Counted from the first letter of the stretch, positions 12,403 to 23,646 are shown. The stretch: 64,000 bases of DNA from Micromussa lordhowensis (GCA_964020085.1 OZ026599.1:26126329-26190328); one strand, 5' to 3'. Program-made: numbers and translations. The notes: generated by a model not told the origin, from the sequence alone.

Positions 12403-13113
12403 TTAAGGTACGATCAACATACGGCAAACATCGCTAACGCTGGCCTCAGGGTCTCTGATAAAGAAAGTGCGGCTAATGTGTGCCCTTGCTCCTGTCCACT
12501 GCTTTCCTTCTGGTGAGCCAATGCATGTCCAACCCAAAGGCCCCAGGCGAGCAACTGGGTCCCCTTCCTCACCACGTACATCTGCTCTGGAATAATGCAA
12601 GTCTGCATTGTCCACTCCTATCAACAAATCCACAAAGCCTTCTTTGGCAGGTTCAGCAAAGTCACAATCCTTAAGGTGAGACCATCTATCCTTACTTTGT
12701 TTCCAGTTCTCTACCCTGTAGTTTCCAGTTACCCTTTTAGGGCAAGTCTTTACTTTAATGTCCTTACTAAACTCCCCATCAAGGCTCTCGATTGTCACGT
12801 CCAATGGCATTGACTGGAATGTTTCCACCTCATTGTTCAAAACATTAACTGTAACTATGTGGTATCTCTCCTTAAGACCAAGAACTCCTGCAACCTCTTC
12901 ATTAATAAAGGTCTCGTTTGAACCATCATCCAGCAGAGCATTCACCTTCACCTTGCGGCCATTTGCTTTTAACCACACTGGCACGCGAGGAAGAGAAATG
13001 GTCTCAGTTGCTGTCTCCTGCTTGGAGGTCGATGTGTGTGTGTGAGCTGGTGCCCCCTCCCGTGGAGACACCACTCTCCCATCCTTTATGCTACCTTGTG
13101 CGAAGCCATGCAA
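12403..13113 (-). pseudogene. BEL/Pao aspartic protease region, copy 1
   Basis: The frame has VWLKANGRKVKVNALLDDGS followed by an ETFINEEVAGVLGL segment: the DUF1758-type retroviral-like aspartic protease of BEL/Pao elements, with its Asp-Asp-Gly-Ser active site. It continues towards the reverse transcriptase but ends in a stop at 12403, so the polyprotein is broken between protease and reverse transcriptase. Confidence 0.8.
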
Positions 13114-13451
13114 TAAGTGATGATGATTTCTTCTACAACCATTAATGTTACAAGGTCGAGCCTTGGTACAAGCTCTTCCTTCGTGATCACTTGCCAGGCA
13201 AGGAAAACAAGTCGTTTATCCTTTGCGACATTCCAACGTTCGTTGACTCCCATGTTCTGAAAACGTCTGCAGCTCCACACTCCATGGTTTCCTCCACAGT
13301 ACACACACGGTGGTTTGCTTGTAGGCACTGCTGGTTCCTTACCAAAGTGATTGCCTTCACTGAACAAATTCCTGATGCGACCACCTTTATCAACATGTTT
13401 TCCACTATCCATAGCAGCTGCAACTGTCTCAGCTTCGATTCCATGTGCCAT
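13086..13451 (-). pseudogene. BEL gag zinc-knuckle region, copy 1
   Basis: The frame includes PPCVYCGGNHGVWSCRRF, a zinc-knuckle-like Cys-x2-Cys-x3-4-His-x4-Cys motif found after gag in BEL/Pao elements. It is out of frame with gag upstream and with part of the protease downstream because of frameshifts; copy 2 keeps a longer continuous frame here (28868-29329). Confidence 0.7.
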
Positions 13452-13461
13452 TTCGACTGCC

Positions 13462-14217
13462 TCAACTGTAGCTTACGACTTGACAGTGTGCAAACTTCTT
13501 CACCAGCAAACTATGCAATGCGCCATCCCCCAACTCTCCACCACGCCCTTCTGCTTGCAACTTCACAACAGCTATGCGAACAAGATCAGCAAATCGCTCG
13601 AATGACTGGACATCATTGCTCTTCAAGGGTGGCATCTTTTCGATCTGGTCCATATATGCCTGTAACTTTCTTCGTTCACCTCCAAATTTAGACTGGAGAA
13701 TTTCCTTGGCTTCTTTGTACTCTGGGTCTGAAACTCCTAAGCCCCTGATGGCCTCAAGAGCAGTTCCTGTAAGGCTCTGTCTCAATCTAGCCATTTTAAT
13801 ATTTGTTGGCTCCACCCCTTGGTCAACAAGGCTTAGAAACATCTCCCAAAAGTCCTCGAATTTACTTTTCTCACCACTAAACACTGGTACTTTCAAAGGT
13901 TTAAGTCGCTGGTTACAGTTACCTGAATGATCTGAACTTGACGAGTGGCTGTGGGTAGGCGAACGCGTTAATTGAGCAGGTAACGTAGGCGAGGGTATTT
14001 GTAGCAATGTCTCTTTTGTTGCGCTTCCATTTGCATGTTTTTTCTTCAAGATGTCCTTAATTACCTGTTCGGTCTTTTCAATAACATTGTTTACTTCCTT
14101 TTCCAGACCCTCTGCTTCTTCCGTGACCGCCTTCTTGTTTTGATTGTCTCCTAAGCGTGAGTAAGCTTCCTGGAGTTCCTCCATGACGGCGAGGCACGCA
14201 TCCAATACGTTCCACAA
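13462..14217 (-). pseudogene. BEL/Pao gag (DUF1759-like), copy 1
   Basis: The 251-residue frame has an N-terminal helical part with long charged coiled-coil segments, a Ser/Pro-rich linker, and KVPVFSGEKSKFEDFWEMF followed by SLTGTALEAI and a QAYMDQIEKMPPLKS segment, the DUF1759 gag signature of BEL elements. It ends prematurely where the zinc-knuckle frame should join. Confidence 0.8.
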
Positions 14218-14943
14218 TGTTTCGATTTCATCTTTAAACGACTCTGAATCTTCGCCACTCGCGTTCAGTCTTTCTAAATTAAATTGTGGCGCGTTTTGGT
14301 AAATGTAATCTTCCTGCCTCTCTTCTCTCGTTTGAGTTCTAGAACCCTTTCCTGTTCGTTAACCTCTTCAGACTCCCCTGACGTCGGCATAATCGAGCGA
14401 TGTAAAGTAAAAACCTTGTCAAATGCTCGACAATGTTCAAGGCCTTGTTGATTCGATTGTTTATTTCTTGCGAGCGAGTGCAATAACACTTAAGTAAATG
14501 GCCTTGTGATCTGGAGCAATTGAAGAGCGGATTCAGCTGTTCTTATGTTTAGTTTCAAAGACTGTGCAATGAGAAAAAAGTCAATTCTAGATTTAAGCCT
14601 CAAAGTTTTTGATTCATAAGTAAATGCCTTCTTTTTGGGGTGTAAGACTCGATAAATATCAACAAGACCTAATTCGTCCATAAAACTAAGAAGGGAATTC
14701 CTGTAGCTTGTTTCTTGCCATGGACGCCCTCCACGTTTGTCTATTGAGTGAAGAGTAGTATTCCAGTCTCCTGCGATTATAATTGTAATATACGTGTTTG
14801 TTTTAGAGACAATATCTAATGTAAGTATATATGAAATAATTTATTCATATGAACTGCGGTTATAGATGAAAGTGAAGAATGATCCTCGCAGTGAGTTTTC
14901 CAATTTAAGCAACTGGAAAGAAGAAGCCTGAAAAAAAAAATCA

Positions 14944-14944
<1 letters not shown>

Positions 14945-14977
<33 letters not shown>

Positions 14978-15016
14978 GATACCGGTGTGATGCTCTACCA
15001 ACTGAGCTATGAAGCT
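14945..15016 (-). tRNA. tRNA-Thr(GGT)-like unit, probably SINE-borne
   Basis: The minus strand folds into a cloverleaf: acceptor GCTTCA/TGAAGC, D-arm GCTC/GAGC, an anticodon loop holding GGT, and T-arm ACGGG/CCCGT with TTCGAAT. Position 33 is C instead of U and the lowest anticodon pair is mismatched, so it is unlikely to work in translation. Four copies with common flanks point to a SINE. Confidence 0.55.
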
Positions 15017-15178
15017 TAAGCCACACATTGGGAGCGAGGTCAATTTGTTGAAGCCCTGAAAAATCACTGCGAGGATCATTCTTCACTTTCATCTATGAAT
15101 TATTTCATATATACTTACATCATTTCACTCCTCACGGGAAGATATGAACTCAACAAATTGACCTCGCTCCCAATGTGT

Positions 15179-15250
15179 GGCTTCATAGCTCAGTTGGTAG
15201 AGCATCGCACCGGTATCGCGGAGGGCACGGGTTCGAATCCCGTTGAAGCG
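15179..15250 (+). tRNA. tRNA-Thr(GGT)-like unit, probably SINE-borne
   Basis: Same cloverleaf as at 14945-15016 on the opposite strand, with a G instead of T in the variable region and a 3' acceptor end GAAGCG, so the first acceptor pair is lost. Considered non-functional. Confidence 0.5.
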
Positions 15251-15400
15251 GCCTGATTTTTTTCAGGCTTCTTCTTTCCAGTTGCTTAAATTGGAAAACT
15301 CACTGCGAGGATCATTCTTCACTTTCAGAGACAATATCTGTACATAAAATTTGTGTAAACAAAGATTGTTGTTGGGAATCACATGGAGCATAAACGGAAG

Positions 15401-15721
15401 CTAGAGAAAATCTTCGTCACCTACCTTGATCTTTGCGATAACAAATCTACCGTTTGGATCAGTAGACAGACATTCAAAAGAAAGCAAGGCGTTTGGTCTC
15501 TGCAATATGCCAGTACCTTTGGAATGTTTTGTACCGTGTGAGAAAAATATTTTCCCACCCCATTCTGAAGCCCAAGGGACTTCATCTTTCTTAGACGAAA
15601 AGGTTTCCTGAAGACAATAGAGATCTGCTTTTTGATTCTTGAGATACAAGAACAATGCCCGTCGCTTGGCGTGGTAACGCAACCCCCTTACATTCAATGA
15701 TAAGATTTTGATGAGTTTCAT
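15401..15721 (-). pseudogene. LINE endonuclease N-terminus (L1/Tx1-like)
   Basis: The 106 residues start MKLIKILSLNVRGLR and contain YCLQETFSS, the conserved opening of apurinic/apyrimidinic-type LINE endonucleases (Asn and Glu of the active site), and WGGKIFFSHGTKHSKGTGIL. The frame stops at the SINE insertion. A nearly identical copy is at 36750-37070. Confidence 0.8.
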
Positions 15722-17642
15722 AGTATTCTAACAAATAAAGACTAACACCTATTCTATACCGCACAATAGTTATGCTAATAGACAGCAACAAAGGCTTGAG
15801 AGAGATAGAAAAAGAAATAAAAAAAAGGAAATACGAAGACAGACAAAATACTAGTAAGAGTTAGAAATATAAAATTAGCTACTCTAATTTAAGAGACTAA
15901 ATTAATTAGTAATCGCAAAGGAAACTAATATAAACGAAAGTAATATAAAATTAAGTTGTACAGTTCCTAAAAGAAGTACAATACATTCACTGCACTCGAA
16001 TAAAAAAAAATCAAGGTGAACTGAAACACGCTGGGAGATTTGAAAGTATTTCCAATTTCCAAACAAAAAAGGTATTGACGGTGAAACTACAACATCCAAA
16101 GTAGTTCTTTTATGGTGGGCGAACTTGCACCCTTTACTCCAGTGTGACCAAAACTTCGGATTGTCCGATCATTATCGACGGCTTCCGAAAGTGCCAATCC
16201 GATTTAACACGGAAAGTGACCTCTCAATAGTGTTGTATTCACCAACATTCATATTCATGCTCAGTTGTTATAAGATGAGGAAAAAATGATTGATCAGCGT
16301 ACTAAGCCAAGCTGGGACAGCTTGGCTCAGGATGTGTTCAAGATACGACCCACGTGATTTTTGGGCGGGAGGGTGGGCTGTTGTAATGCAATGTGATGTA
16401 AAATCTTTATTTAAACACGGAGAATCATCAGTTAAGCTAAAAGTTAAAAACTAAAACTCATTACAACTGTTTTACATGATTGCCGTGTGGAAATCCGATA
16501 TCTCTGATACCTTCTTGATACCCCGTTTAGACTGCCCAATAGAACCAACGCTTTTTAAAGCTTGGGACAAGTTATTCCACAAGCAGGCCCCGCTATAACA
16601 GAAGCTTCGTTTGAAATAATTAGTATTTGGGTTGGACAGTGAAAGTTTCCCTTCAAGTTAAGATTATTAACATTAACATGGCGTTGAGTGAAAAGACATT
16701 GTAGATAGTCTAGGGCAAGTTCATTAAATGGTTTTGCCCCCGCAGGGCCAAAACCCGAGGAGGGATTAATAGGAGCAATCGCGTATAAAGAATGTGAAAT
16801 ATTGGTGTAGTATCGGTAGTGTGCGAATCGAGCACGATTTGAAGAAACTAGGCGCGCACGGCGGTCCCAGTTAATTTTTCAGTAAGCTCGAAAGGCAACT
16901 CTGGGTAATTCTTGCAGCCACAAGGACGAGGAGGTATCGCGTGCGCGAGGTTACAAGAAAGTAATGAATAGTTCCATTAATTTCTTAGCGGCCTGCAAGC
17001 GATCCCAAAAAGTGAATTGCTACCACATGAACTGAATACATTTTCATAATAAATAAATAATACAGTTTTCTTATTGCGCATGAAATTGTTTGCGGCGTCC
17101 TTTAGTTAAATTCAATAGCCTGGAAGCATAAAAATAAACGTATTTTGCAATAAAAGTTGTACAGTTCATTACATAATAAATGTGATATCCAAGGCGGGGG
17201 CAGATTTAGTGACAACTATTACTAGTGTACATACTTAAAGCTTTCTGTTTTTACGACGAAGAGACAGCTTCTCCCACTTAAGCGTCGCTAGGAGGAGGTT
17301 GGAGCTCGTGTCAAAAGGGGATTTAGTAATTACTCTGGCAGCGCGATTTTGGAATTTCTGTAATTTATCACTCAAATAGACTGCTAGCAGTCCCTTTCTA
17401 GATAGTCGCGAGAGCGTGCGAACCGAGAGCGCACAGCGCGGCGAGACTGGAGCAAGGAGAAAAACACGAGAAGAGACTGGGGGAGAGGCGAAAAGAAAGG
17501 GACTGCGCTCTTAGCTGTAATTGAGGCGTTCGAATTTCCCCTCGCACCAGCAACTGAAAATTCCAATTGGTCCATAAACAATAGCTGCTGTCAGCAACAT
17601 TTAATGAGTAATTGACTACTTGACACGTTTGGATGTCAATCG

Positions 17643-17837
17643 ATGACTTGGATATCAGATCATGCAACAGGATGGGATTCGGTCACGAAAGAAAATACCA
17701 TCGATGTTTACTTAGATTTAAGCGATCATGTCGGCGGCTTAGTTCTCAAAGAGGAACAGAAGCTAGCGGTGGAAGCGCTGCTGTCGGGGAAAGATGAAAT
17801 GGCCGTTCTTCCCTGCTTTGAAATAGTTTCTGTGTGA
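17643..17837 (+). pseudogene. Truncated RecQ-like helicase N-terminus in TIR element
   Basis: The frame contains LVLKEEQKLAVEALLSGKDE, then AVLPCFE: the Q-motif-like region and the start of where a Walker A (LPTG-x-GKS) box should be. The frame is cut exactly before Walker A and joined to the antisense of another gene, so an internal deletion removed the rest. Identification rests on this short match only. Identical copy at 38965-39159. Confidence 0.45.
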
Positions 17838-18385
17838 GACATACAAATGCCTAATCTATTCAATCTCGTGAAGTCGTGACTTTTACCACCACTATGAAAC
17901 AAAATTACGGAAACTCTGTGAGCAAAAGCTGACATTCTGGAATTTCGAAACTTAGCAGCTGCTGCGGTGCAAAGAGCAGAAACATTGGTAGCTCTCGTCA
18001 TCTTCGTTTCGTTTTTATAAGGCCTTAAAGCTCCTTCTAAAGCACTGTTCCACAACGGACACATTGTTTTAATCTCATGGCGAACAAGGGTGTTTGAAAA
18101 AGAAGTAAGTTCCGAAGGTGGAGTGTACTTCAGGACAGATGTATTCGAATGGCAATACTCTTTAAATTCCCGCGAGATCGTGGATCGTACTGCTTCTTCC
18201 AAAAAATCCTGGCACGCAGGATGCTTAAAGATGACGTTAACAGCAGCTTTCCAGTTGTTTTGCGCCGCGTTCTCAATTACGCTTTGGGTTATTGCGTCGT
18301 CGATGTGTTTTACTCTGGGCCACGAGGAGAAGTTGAGATTCACTACCACTTCCAAAGATTTCGGCTGTTGAAAGATTCGGATCAA
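17726..18385 (-). CDS. Transposon-borne protein fragment, possibly DUF6589-like
   Basis: This 219-residue open frame includes MCPLWNSALEGA, TNVSALCTAAAAKFRNS and LNRLGICMSHTETISKQ, a pattern I associate with large cnidarian transposon proteins of the DUF6589 type; this is from memory and unverified. The last ~28 residues are the antisense of the helicase fragment and not authentic. The N-terminal part may continue at 18273-18464 and further upstream in other frames, suggesting introns or frameshifts. The copy at 39048-39707 has the same protein sequence. Confidence 0.45.
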   Translation of the reverse strand: MIRIFQQPKSLEVVVNLNFSSWPRVKHIDDAITQSVIENAAQNNWKAAVNVIFKHPACQDFLEEAVRSTISREFKEYCHSNTSVLKYTPPSELTSFSNTLVRHEIKTMCPLWNSALEGALRPYKNETKMTRATNVSALCTAAAAKFRNSRMSAFAHRVSVILFHSGGKSHDFTRLNRLGICMSHTETISKQGRTAISSFPDSSASTASFCSSLRTKPPT

Positions 18386-19330
18386 TGTCCAGGCTCGGCG
18401 ATTCTTCGTATTTCGTCCTTATATTCTGGTCAAATAGCACTGGTCGCTTCGCTCGACTTTCCACAGCTTCTCGGCGATCCGTCGATTCTCCGCTTTGCTC
18501 GCTTTCTCCTTTCCTTCTCTTTCCTGCTACCGATATGCGATCCAGGAGACTTTTAAACCGCAGGATTCCGGGATCATGATTTCCTTGTCGAGTTCGTGGC
18601 CGCTTTCCTTTGTTGTGATGAAGGCTCCTGCGGTACGTTGATATTTTCGCAGTTGAAGTTCAATCGTTCTGCAGCATTTCTTATTTTCAACACGCACAAG
18701 ATAAATAAGGTTCAGAATTTAAACAAACTTCAAAAGTTCCAGTAATTATTTTACTGAGGGGGAGATTTCCTGCGCTGGCCTTCGTAGATTTGAAAAGATT
18801 TTCGCACGAAAGGTAAGTTCCATTCAGTAAGTTCCATCCACCTTGCACACTCGGCAAAAATCTGATGCATCCTGCGCTTTAGGCTTTCTACCGCGTTTTT
18901 GCACCGGTTTCGTAGGCATATTTTTGTCCATTCAAAAAGATCACTCTATTCGACGAATGATATGAAAATTCCGGGAAATCTACCAGAACACTACCGGGTA
19001 AAGCTGTCTCGCGTGTCGATAACAGAGGCGGAGCTGTTATTTACAAGCTGTCATGTTTTAATTGGATTTTTAATGGGTTTAACGAATTGTGCGCGGAGTT
19101 AATCTGAACACACCGGTTACAGCTAAGATCGCAGTCCCTTTCTTTTCCTCTTCCCGCCTCTCCCCACGCTCCCTCCGCTCGGTCGCTCCAGTTTTCCGCT
19201 TTCGCTCGGCTATTTCGCGCGCCTTCGTGACTATCTTGAAAGGGACTGCTAGCAGTCTATCACTCAAATGACCACTCATACAATCCCAAACGGGGCTGCA
19301 GTAACTAGATAATGGCTGCAATATGTATAA

Positions 19331-20233
19331 TTATTGTACCCTGAGGACAAAGTCGTTCAATTGTAACGACCACTGAGCGGCTTTTGAGATTTTCTGCCAG
19401 AGAGATCATTCAACGAAGTCATACCATACATTGTCGTATGTATACGAAAAAATTAGTAACATGAACAACATGTGCAACGAGCGAACAAAACACTGCAAGA
19501 AGGCCAGATGAAAAGGTCAGGTGATGAACACGAAAAAGACGCAATGTGATCATATGAATGTGTTCCTAAATTGAATTTACTTCCCAAAATCTCTAATATT
19601 TCCGTCTACTATAGGAAGTATTTAATTACGCTACTCGCCCGAAACGTCGAATTCAGTCCCTTAATCAACATTGCAATACCGCAGAGAAAGAATGATTTTG
19701 CATATTTTTGGAGCCGGAGTTGACAGGTTTATACAACAGACGAGACAAACGATGCAAAACAATGTAAAATTTACAAATACAGTAGAACCCTGCTATCGAG
19801 TTAGCGGGGGTTCGAGTTATTGGAGTCGATTGAATATCCAACTTGCCAGGTTAAGAATTGATAGTTCACTGATTCTTCAGCACTTCAGTACACCGTACAA
19901 TGCAACTAAGACTTATCTCGTCAGTATTTCAATAATCTAAATTTATAAAAGAGCATATACTAATTTACGTCCAGAGTTGATGTAACTTGATTTAAAATTC
20001 CAACTGGCACTCTAGACCTGTGAACAACTATGAGCAGTTAACCGTGAAAACGAAAACACGAGTTGTAACTATTATGACAGGGTTGTTCAACCGCAGTTAA
20101 GACGCGGTCGTCTAAATATAGTCCCTTGAAACACGAAAAAACATATTGCATCTAGGCACGACACAAGAAAAAGAATTTATAGAGAGTGGAGTTGTCAATT
20201 ACTACCAAACTTGACGACTGTTGATCTGAGAAG
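19331..20233. promoter_or_regulatory. 5' flank of lectin gene 2 with truncated TA-MITE
   Basis: The flank shares small insertions with copy 3 (for example GCAATACCGCAGAG near 19673) but shares with copy 1 a ~530-base deletion that removes the second half of the Tigger-like MITE starting near 19782. The TATA-like stretches before the gene are conserved. Confidence 0.4.
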
Positions 20234-21901
20234 ATGACTGTAACAGCTGTTGTGGCGATGTTTGGTTGGAGTTTCCTGCTGACAGGTATCTCTGCCGCGA
20301 GTACTAATGTTTCCGTGTCTAAACCTTCGGCCCAAAATGGCCCAGGGACGACGATTGCTCCAGCGGACGACAAATGCGGCACTGTAGTTCATGGGAACTA
20401 CTACGCCGGGACGAACAAGGAGATCAAAGCCATTCTTCAGGGAATCCAGGCTCAGTTGTCTGATATGCAAGAACAACTGCGCAAACTTAAAATATACAAT
20501 GACAACAAAACAGGTGAGAAAAAAAATCAGTGCTTCGCTCATCGAAGAAGTAAATAAGCACAATTCCTAGACCATCTTTAAATACCTTCGTTATTCAGTC
20601 AAAATCAGACCTATCTGATGACATTGAATGTTCAATTCTAAATGACTTGTGCCATCAGTTCTCCTACCTAAGTCAACTTGCGCAAAATTCAGTGTGATTG
20701 GCATGGATTTTCAAGTTAGTTTTAATACACAGGATAGCTGAGTCCGAATAATGTTTTTAATTTCCACTCCCGATTCTCTTGCCGCTTGAAGCCCGGATTA
20801 CGTTTGTTTTTGCAAAACTCGAGCCATAACTAAAACTGCTTCAAAACTGGTCCAACCAAAATGTTTAAAACTTACAACGCATAACTATTTGGCTTGTTAG
20901 TCTAGCATTTTCACCGCTAGCAAAAATGCCATTGTGCGTTGATTACTTTCCGTAGGCAACAACAGAAACTGTGCTGATCTGTACAAAGCCGGTGAAAGAA
21001 TCAGTGGTGTGTACACGATTAACCCAGATGATGGCGACCCTTTTGATGTTTACTGTGACCAAAAAACAGCCGGTGGAGGGTGGACAGTGATCCAAAAGAG
21101 ATTGGACGGCTCGGTTGATTTTTACCGAGGCTGGGTAGACTATAAACGAGGTTTCGGCAACCTGAATGGCGAGTTCTGGCTTGGACTGGACAAGATGCAC
21201 CGACTGACCAAGACAGGAAGAAACAGGATTCGTGTAGATCTAGAGGACACTAAAGGAAACACTGTCTATGCTGAATACGACATGTTTGCTGTGGCGAGTG
21301 AGAGAGCCAAGTATCGTCTAAGCCTGGGGACTTACTCTGGTGAGGAAATGAAACTAAATAAGATGGACCACTAACTAATGTAAAATCGAAAAAAAACATT
21401 ATTCTATATTTGTTTAAATTGCGCTGCCATCTCACAGCTCTCGAATAGAATGAATACGAGATAGCAATCTTAGCTGTCGAGACATTTCGAGCTTTTCTCT
21501 AGACCGTCGTAAGTAACTCGCGTTTGATTTGGCTTTAGTGCTATTACTTTCACTGAGCGATTACCTTAAAATCTCAAGTCTATTTCTCATCCAATCAAGT
21601 GGCTAAATGAGATTCTCCTGTCATTATTATTCTGCCAGGAACTGCCGGTGACTCTTTTGCCTTTCAACGCGGCGCTCCTTTTTCTACCAAAGATCAAGAC
21701 AATGACCCGGATGCCCGTCACTGTGCAGTAACTTTTAAAGGAGGATGGTGGTACACTACCTGTCGCCACGCAAACCTGAATGGCCTCTATCATGACGGTT
21801 CTCACACGTCCCTCGCTGATGGCATCAACTGGCTTCATTGGAAGGGAAACTACTACTCCGCCAAGAGATCTGAAATGAAAATAAGACCAGCGGATTTTTA
21901 A
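20234..21901 (+). CDS. Secreted fibrinogen-related lectin (ficolin-like), copy 2
   Basis: Exons 20234-20513, 20956-21339 and 21639-21901 have the same lengths (280, 384, 263) and phases as copy 1 and give 308 residues with the same signal peptide, Cys48, helix and fibrinogen-related domain. The four cysteines and the calcium loop STKDQDND are kept. Exons 1-2 resemble copy 3 (for example [12 protein letters not shown] and LTKTGRNR), while the start of exon 3 (DSFAFQRGAP, DNDPDARH) is identical to copy 1. Residues 274-280 and 287 (HDGSHTSL, NWLHW) differ from both. If intron 2 were retained, the frame would stop 10 codons after the donor. The gene looks functional and is probably a recombinant of the other two. 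Confidence 0.85.
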
Positions 21902-21942
21902 AAAAATTCAGTCTGTAGCCTGTTGGGTTTTGCTTCATCATG

Positions 21943-21948
21943 AATAAA
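21943..21948 (+). promoter_or_regulatory. Polyadenylation signal AATAAA, lectin gene 2
   Basis: AATAAA lies 41 bases after the stop codon, at the same place as in copy 1. Confidence 0.6.
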
Positions 21949-23446
21949 ACTGATTTTAGTCAAATTTTGTGATGAAAGTTCCTTTGTTCTCTTGTAAAAG
22001 TAGGGCGGAAATAATATGTTAGGAATTAATTAGGATCTTTTTCTAGTGCATTTTAGACGAGCGACCTGTACGCTATCTGAGGAAGAAGAGAAAGAAAAAG
22101 TGGCGAACAGAGGCGAGAGAACGGAAAAATTGGCTTTACCCTGAACCTCTACAAAAACTAGAATGTAAGCGAGTTTAAAACGGTTGGCCGTTTAACTTCA
22201 TCCATAACATTTGCTGAAGTATGCGTTCGTTTTTCTCCGAGATATCACCACATTATTATTTTGGTCTGTAACAGATGAAATTTAGAGCAACTTTAGGCAA
22301 CACATCAAAGTTTTTTTCACCCCATTCACCATTCGATTGCCCGGAAACATTCCTTTCACTTCAAGTCGCATTTTTTTGAAAACTTTAAGAGAAATAAACT
22401 ACGTTTCCTTTTCTAACTCGCGCTTTTTAGGGAAGGTGTTTCGTAATAACTCTAGGGAGCCACCTTAAGTAATAAATCTGGTTTCTGGAACACACATCTT
22501 CATATTTTATTCTTTTGACGCTACTATTTCATCAAAATGCACCCGGATGCTCATAACAAGAATAATATAAATAATTTTCAGTCGTAAAATATATAATTTG
22601 GTCACGCATGTAAGTCTCGCTCGCTATTCTAGCTAAACCATTACTTTGCTGTTGGTGGCGAACGTTTACAACTGTGCGAATTAAATTTGACAAGCTTGCA
22701 GTATAGTATTTCGGTAAAGGTTCCTGAAGTTGCCAGCATCAACACACACAATAAAACGAAGGCCTCCAGATTGTAAAGGCATGGAAACACGGAATACCAG
22801 ATGGAGCGAAAAAAAAAACATTACTAAACAAAAAAGATCATAACCTAACAAATGACTCACCTTCAGCGACCCCCAGGAAGAAACTTGACAGTGAAACTAT
22901 TTTAAAACCATGAGATGAATATTACACATACAAAGTAGTTCTGATATGGTGGACAAAATCAATGGAACAACTTGTACCTATTTCTCCAGCGGTGACACAA
23001 ACTTCGGATTTACCGAACACCAATATATTAAAGCACGAGGCTCTGGGGAATAAACCCAACAAACTCTATTGTTTTAGGCTGAATTTTAATATATCGAAAT
23101 TGGTCTGTTGTTCTGTTTGTACATAATCCCATAACTGGAACCTCCCAAACGAATCATCACGTAGTCTGAATTGGGCCCGCAACAAGGATGTAAACCCGTT
23201 AACCGAGGCCGCCTACATGGAAAAAAACCTGTCCCGTCTTCTCGCGGGCGATCTGGATGTGTCGGACTTCACATTTAACGTGAAATCCCAGAGAAAAACG
23301 AAGCCATTCAGTAAACGTTACTGAGCCCCATGCTCCCAAAAAGCGGCGTATTTTTCATTATTCTACGAATAAGCAAGATTCTAAGCATTGAAACGGCGTT
23401 CCCAAGAGTATCTAGTCGCATTTAAACAACATGTGTTCATAATGCG
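21949..23446. other. 3' flank of lectin gene 2, mostly non-genic
   Basis: Bases 21949-22830 match the flank of copy 1. Bases 22840-23330 are an extra segment absent from copy 1, including a coding-like fragment at 23127-23324. Bases 23330-23446 return to the copy 1 flank and end in the BEL target ATGCG. Confidence 0.55.
23127..23324 (+). pseudogene. Unidentified GC-rich coding-like fragment
   Basis: An open frame without an early start codon encodes about 65 residues, including NWARNKDVNPLTEAAYMEKN, LLAGDLDVSDF and a basic tail KTKPFSKRY before a stop. Its base composition is richer in GC than its surroundings, suggesting real coding origin. I do not recognise the family. It could be the last exon of a transposon or host protein. 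Confidence 0.3.
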
Positions 23447-23646
23447 TGTTGACACGAATCAATATAGCTGCCGTACCGTTTAACTCAACGTTTTACTTTA
23501 TTTTAACTGGGAAAACCTAACCTTGAACAACATGGTGAATACTCGACTTACACTTTTTGACCCGCGTGGAACCACGCAAAAGCACCCCCTCGACCCCTGT
23601 CACTCATTTCCAAATAAGGCAAAACAATGTCACGCTCTCCTGAACA
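23447..23646 (-). repeat. BEL copy 2 LTR (3' LTR in element orientation)
   Basis: The 200-base repeat starts TGTTGACACG, ends CTGAACA and matches the split LTR at 31431-32585. It has the TG...CA termini expected of an LTR. Confidence 0.8.

Larger units (their letters stand above)
8916..14490 (-). mobile_element. BEL/Pao LTR retrotransposon, copy 1, degraded
   Basis: On the minus strand the order is gag, zinc knuckle, protease, reverse transcriptase, RNase H and a remnant of the integrase C-terminal part, as in BEL/Pao elements. The LTR starts at 8916 with TGTTGACACG but is interrupted near 8970 by a Penelope-like insertion. The upstream LTR and leader are missing: the element stops near 14490, at the junction with an L1/Tx1 LINE. 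The integrase catalytic core is deleted between the RNase H and the C-terminal remnant. The target ATGCG at 8911-8915 is the same as that of the copy at 23447-32585, so both derive from one insertion duplicated with its surroundings. Confidence 0.85.
14818..15326. mobile_element. tRNA-like SINE pair in inverted orientation with 13-bp TSD
   Basis: Two tRNA-like units face opposite ways, each followed by a TTTTTTTCAGGCTTCTTCTT-type tail region. The composite is flanked by AGAGACAATATCT at 14805-14817 and 15327-15339, a perfect 13-base target duplication, which marks the insertion into the endonuclease region of the LINE. Confidence 0.75.
14491..16070 (-). mobile_element. L1/Tx1-like LINE, 5' half only (block copy 2)
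   Basis: On the minus strand, 16070-15722 is a 5' UTR-like region, 15721-15401 encodes the start of an apurinic-type endonuclease, and 14804-14493 encodes the next endonuclease part, with a SRIDFFLIAQ segment. A SINE-like unit (14818-15326) splits the frame. The 3' half with reverse transcriptase is absent: the sequence runs straight into BEL copy 1. The right junction (GGTATTGACGG at 16071) equals that of the fuller copy at 33487-37417. Confidence 0.75.
17378..19258. mobile_element. Long-TIR DNA transposon remnant, 9-11 bp target duplication
   Basis: The ends are AGACTGCTAGCAGTCCC and its complement, within inverted repeats of roughly 130 bases. ATCACTCAAAT stands on both sides (17367-17377, 19259-19269). 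Because the ends are palindromic, the duplication can be read as 9 bp with TAG...CTA ends or 11 bp. The uninterrupted site is visible in copy 1 near 3498-3510. Inside are a helicase N-terminus fragment (+) and a larger minus-strand frame of a transposon-associated protein. The TSD length resembles Mutator-like elements, but no transposase core is seen, so the class is open. Confidence 0.75.
16390..19330 (-). mobile_element. 5'-truncated CR1-like LINE (block copy 2)
   Basis: Same element as at 2525-5000, with the C-terminal reverse transcriptase end (FKRSFCYSG, LWNNLSQALK) read on the minus strand. It is interrupted by the TIR element at 17378-19258 rather than by the LINE seen in copy 1. Confidence 0.65.

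Noticed and set aside
14816..15079. Frames encoding IAQLVEHRTGIAEVTGSNP-type peptides at 14816-15079 and 36261-36638
   Set aside because: These are translations of the tRNA-like SINE, not proteins.
20195..20563. Minus-strand frames opposite lectin exon 1 in each copy
   Set aside because: Antisense of a spliced gene whose exon lengths, phases and domain are convincing on the plus strand.
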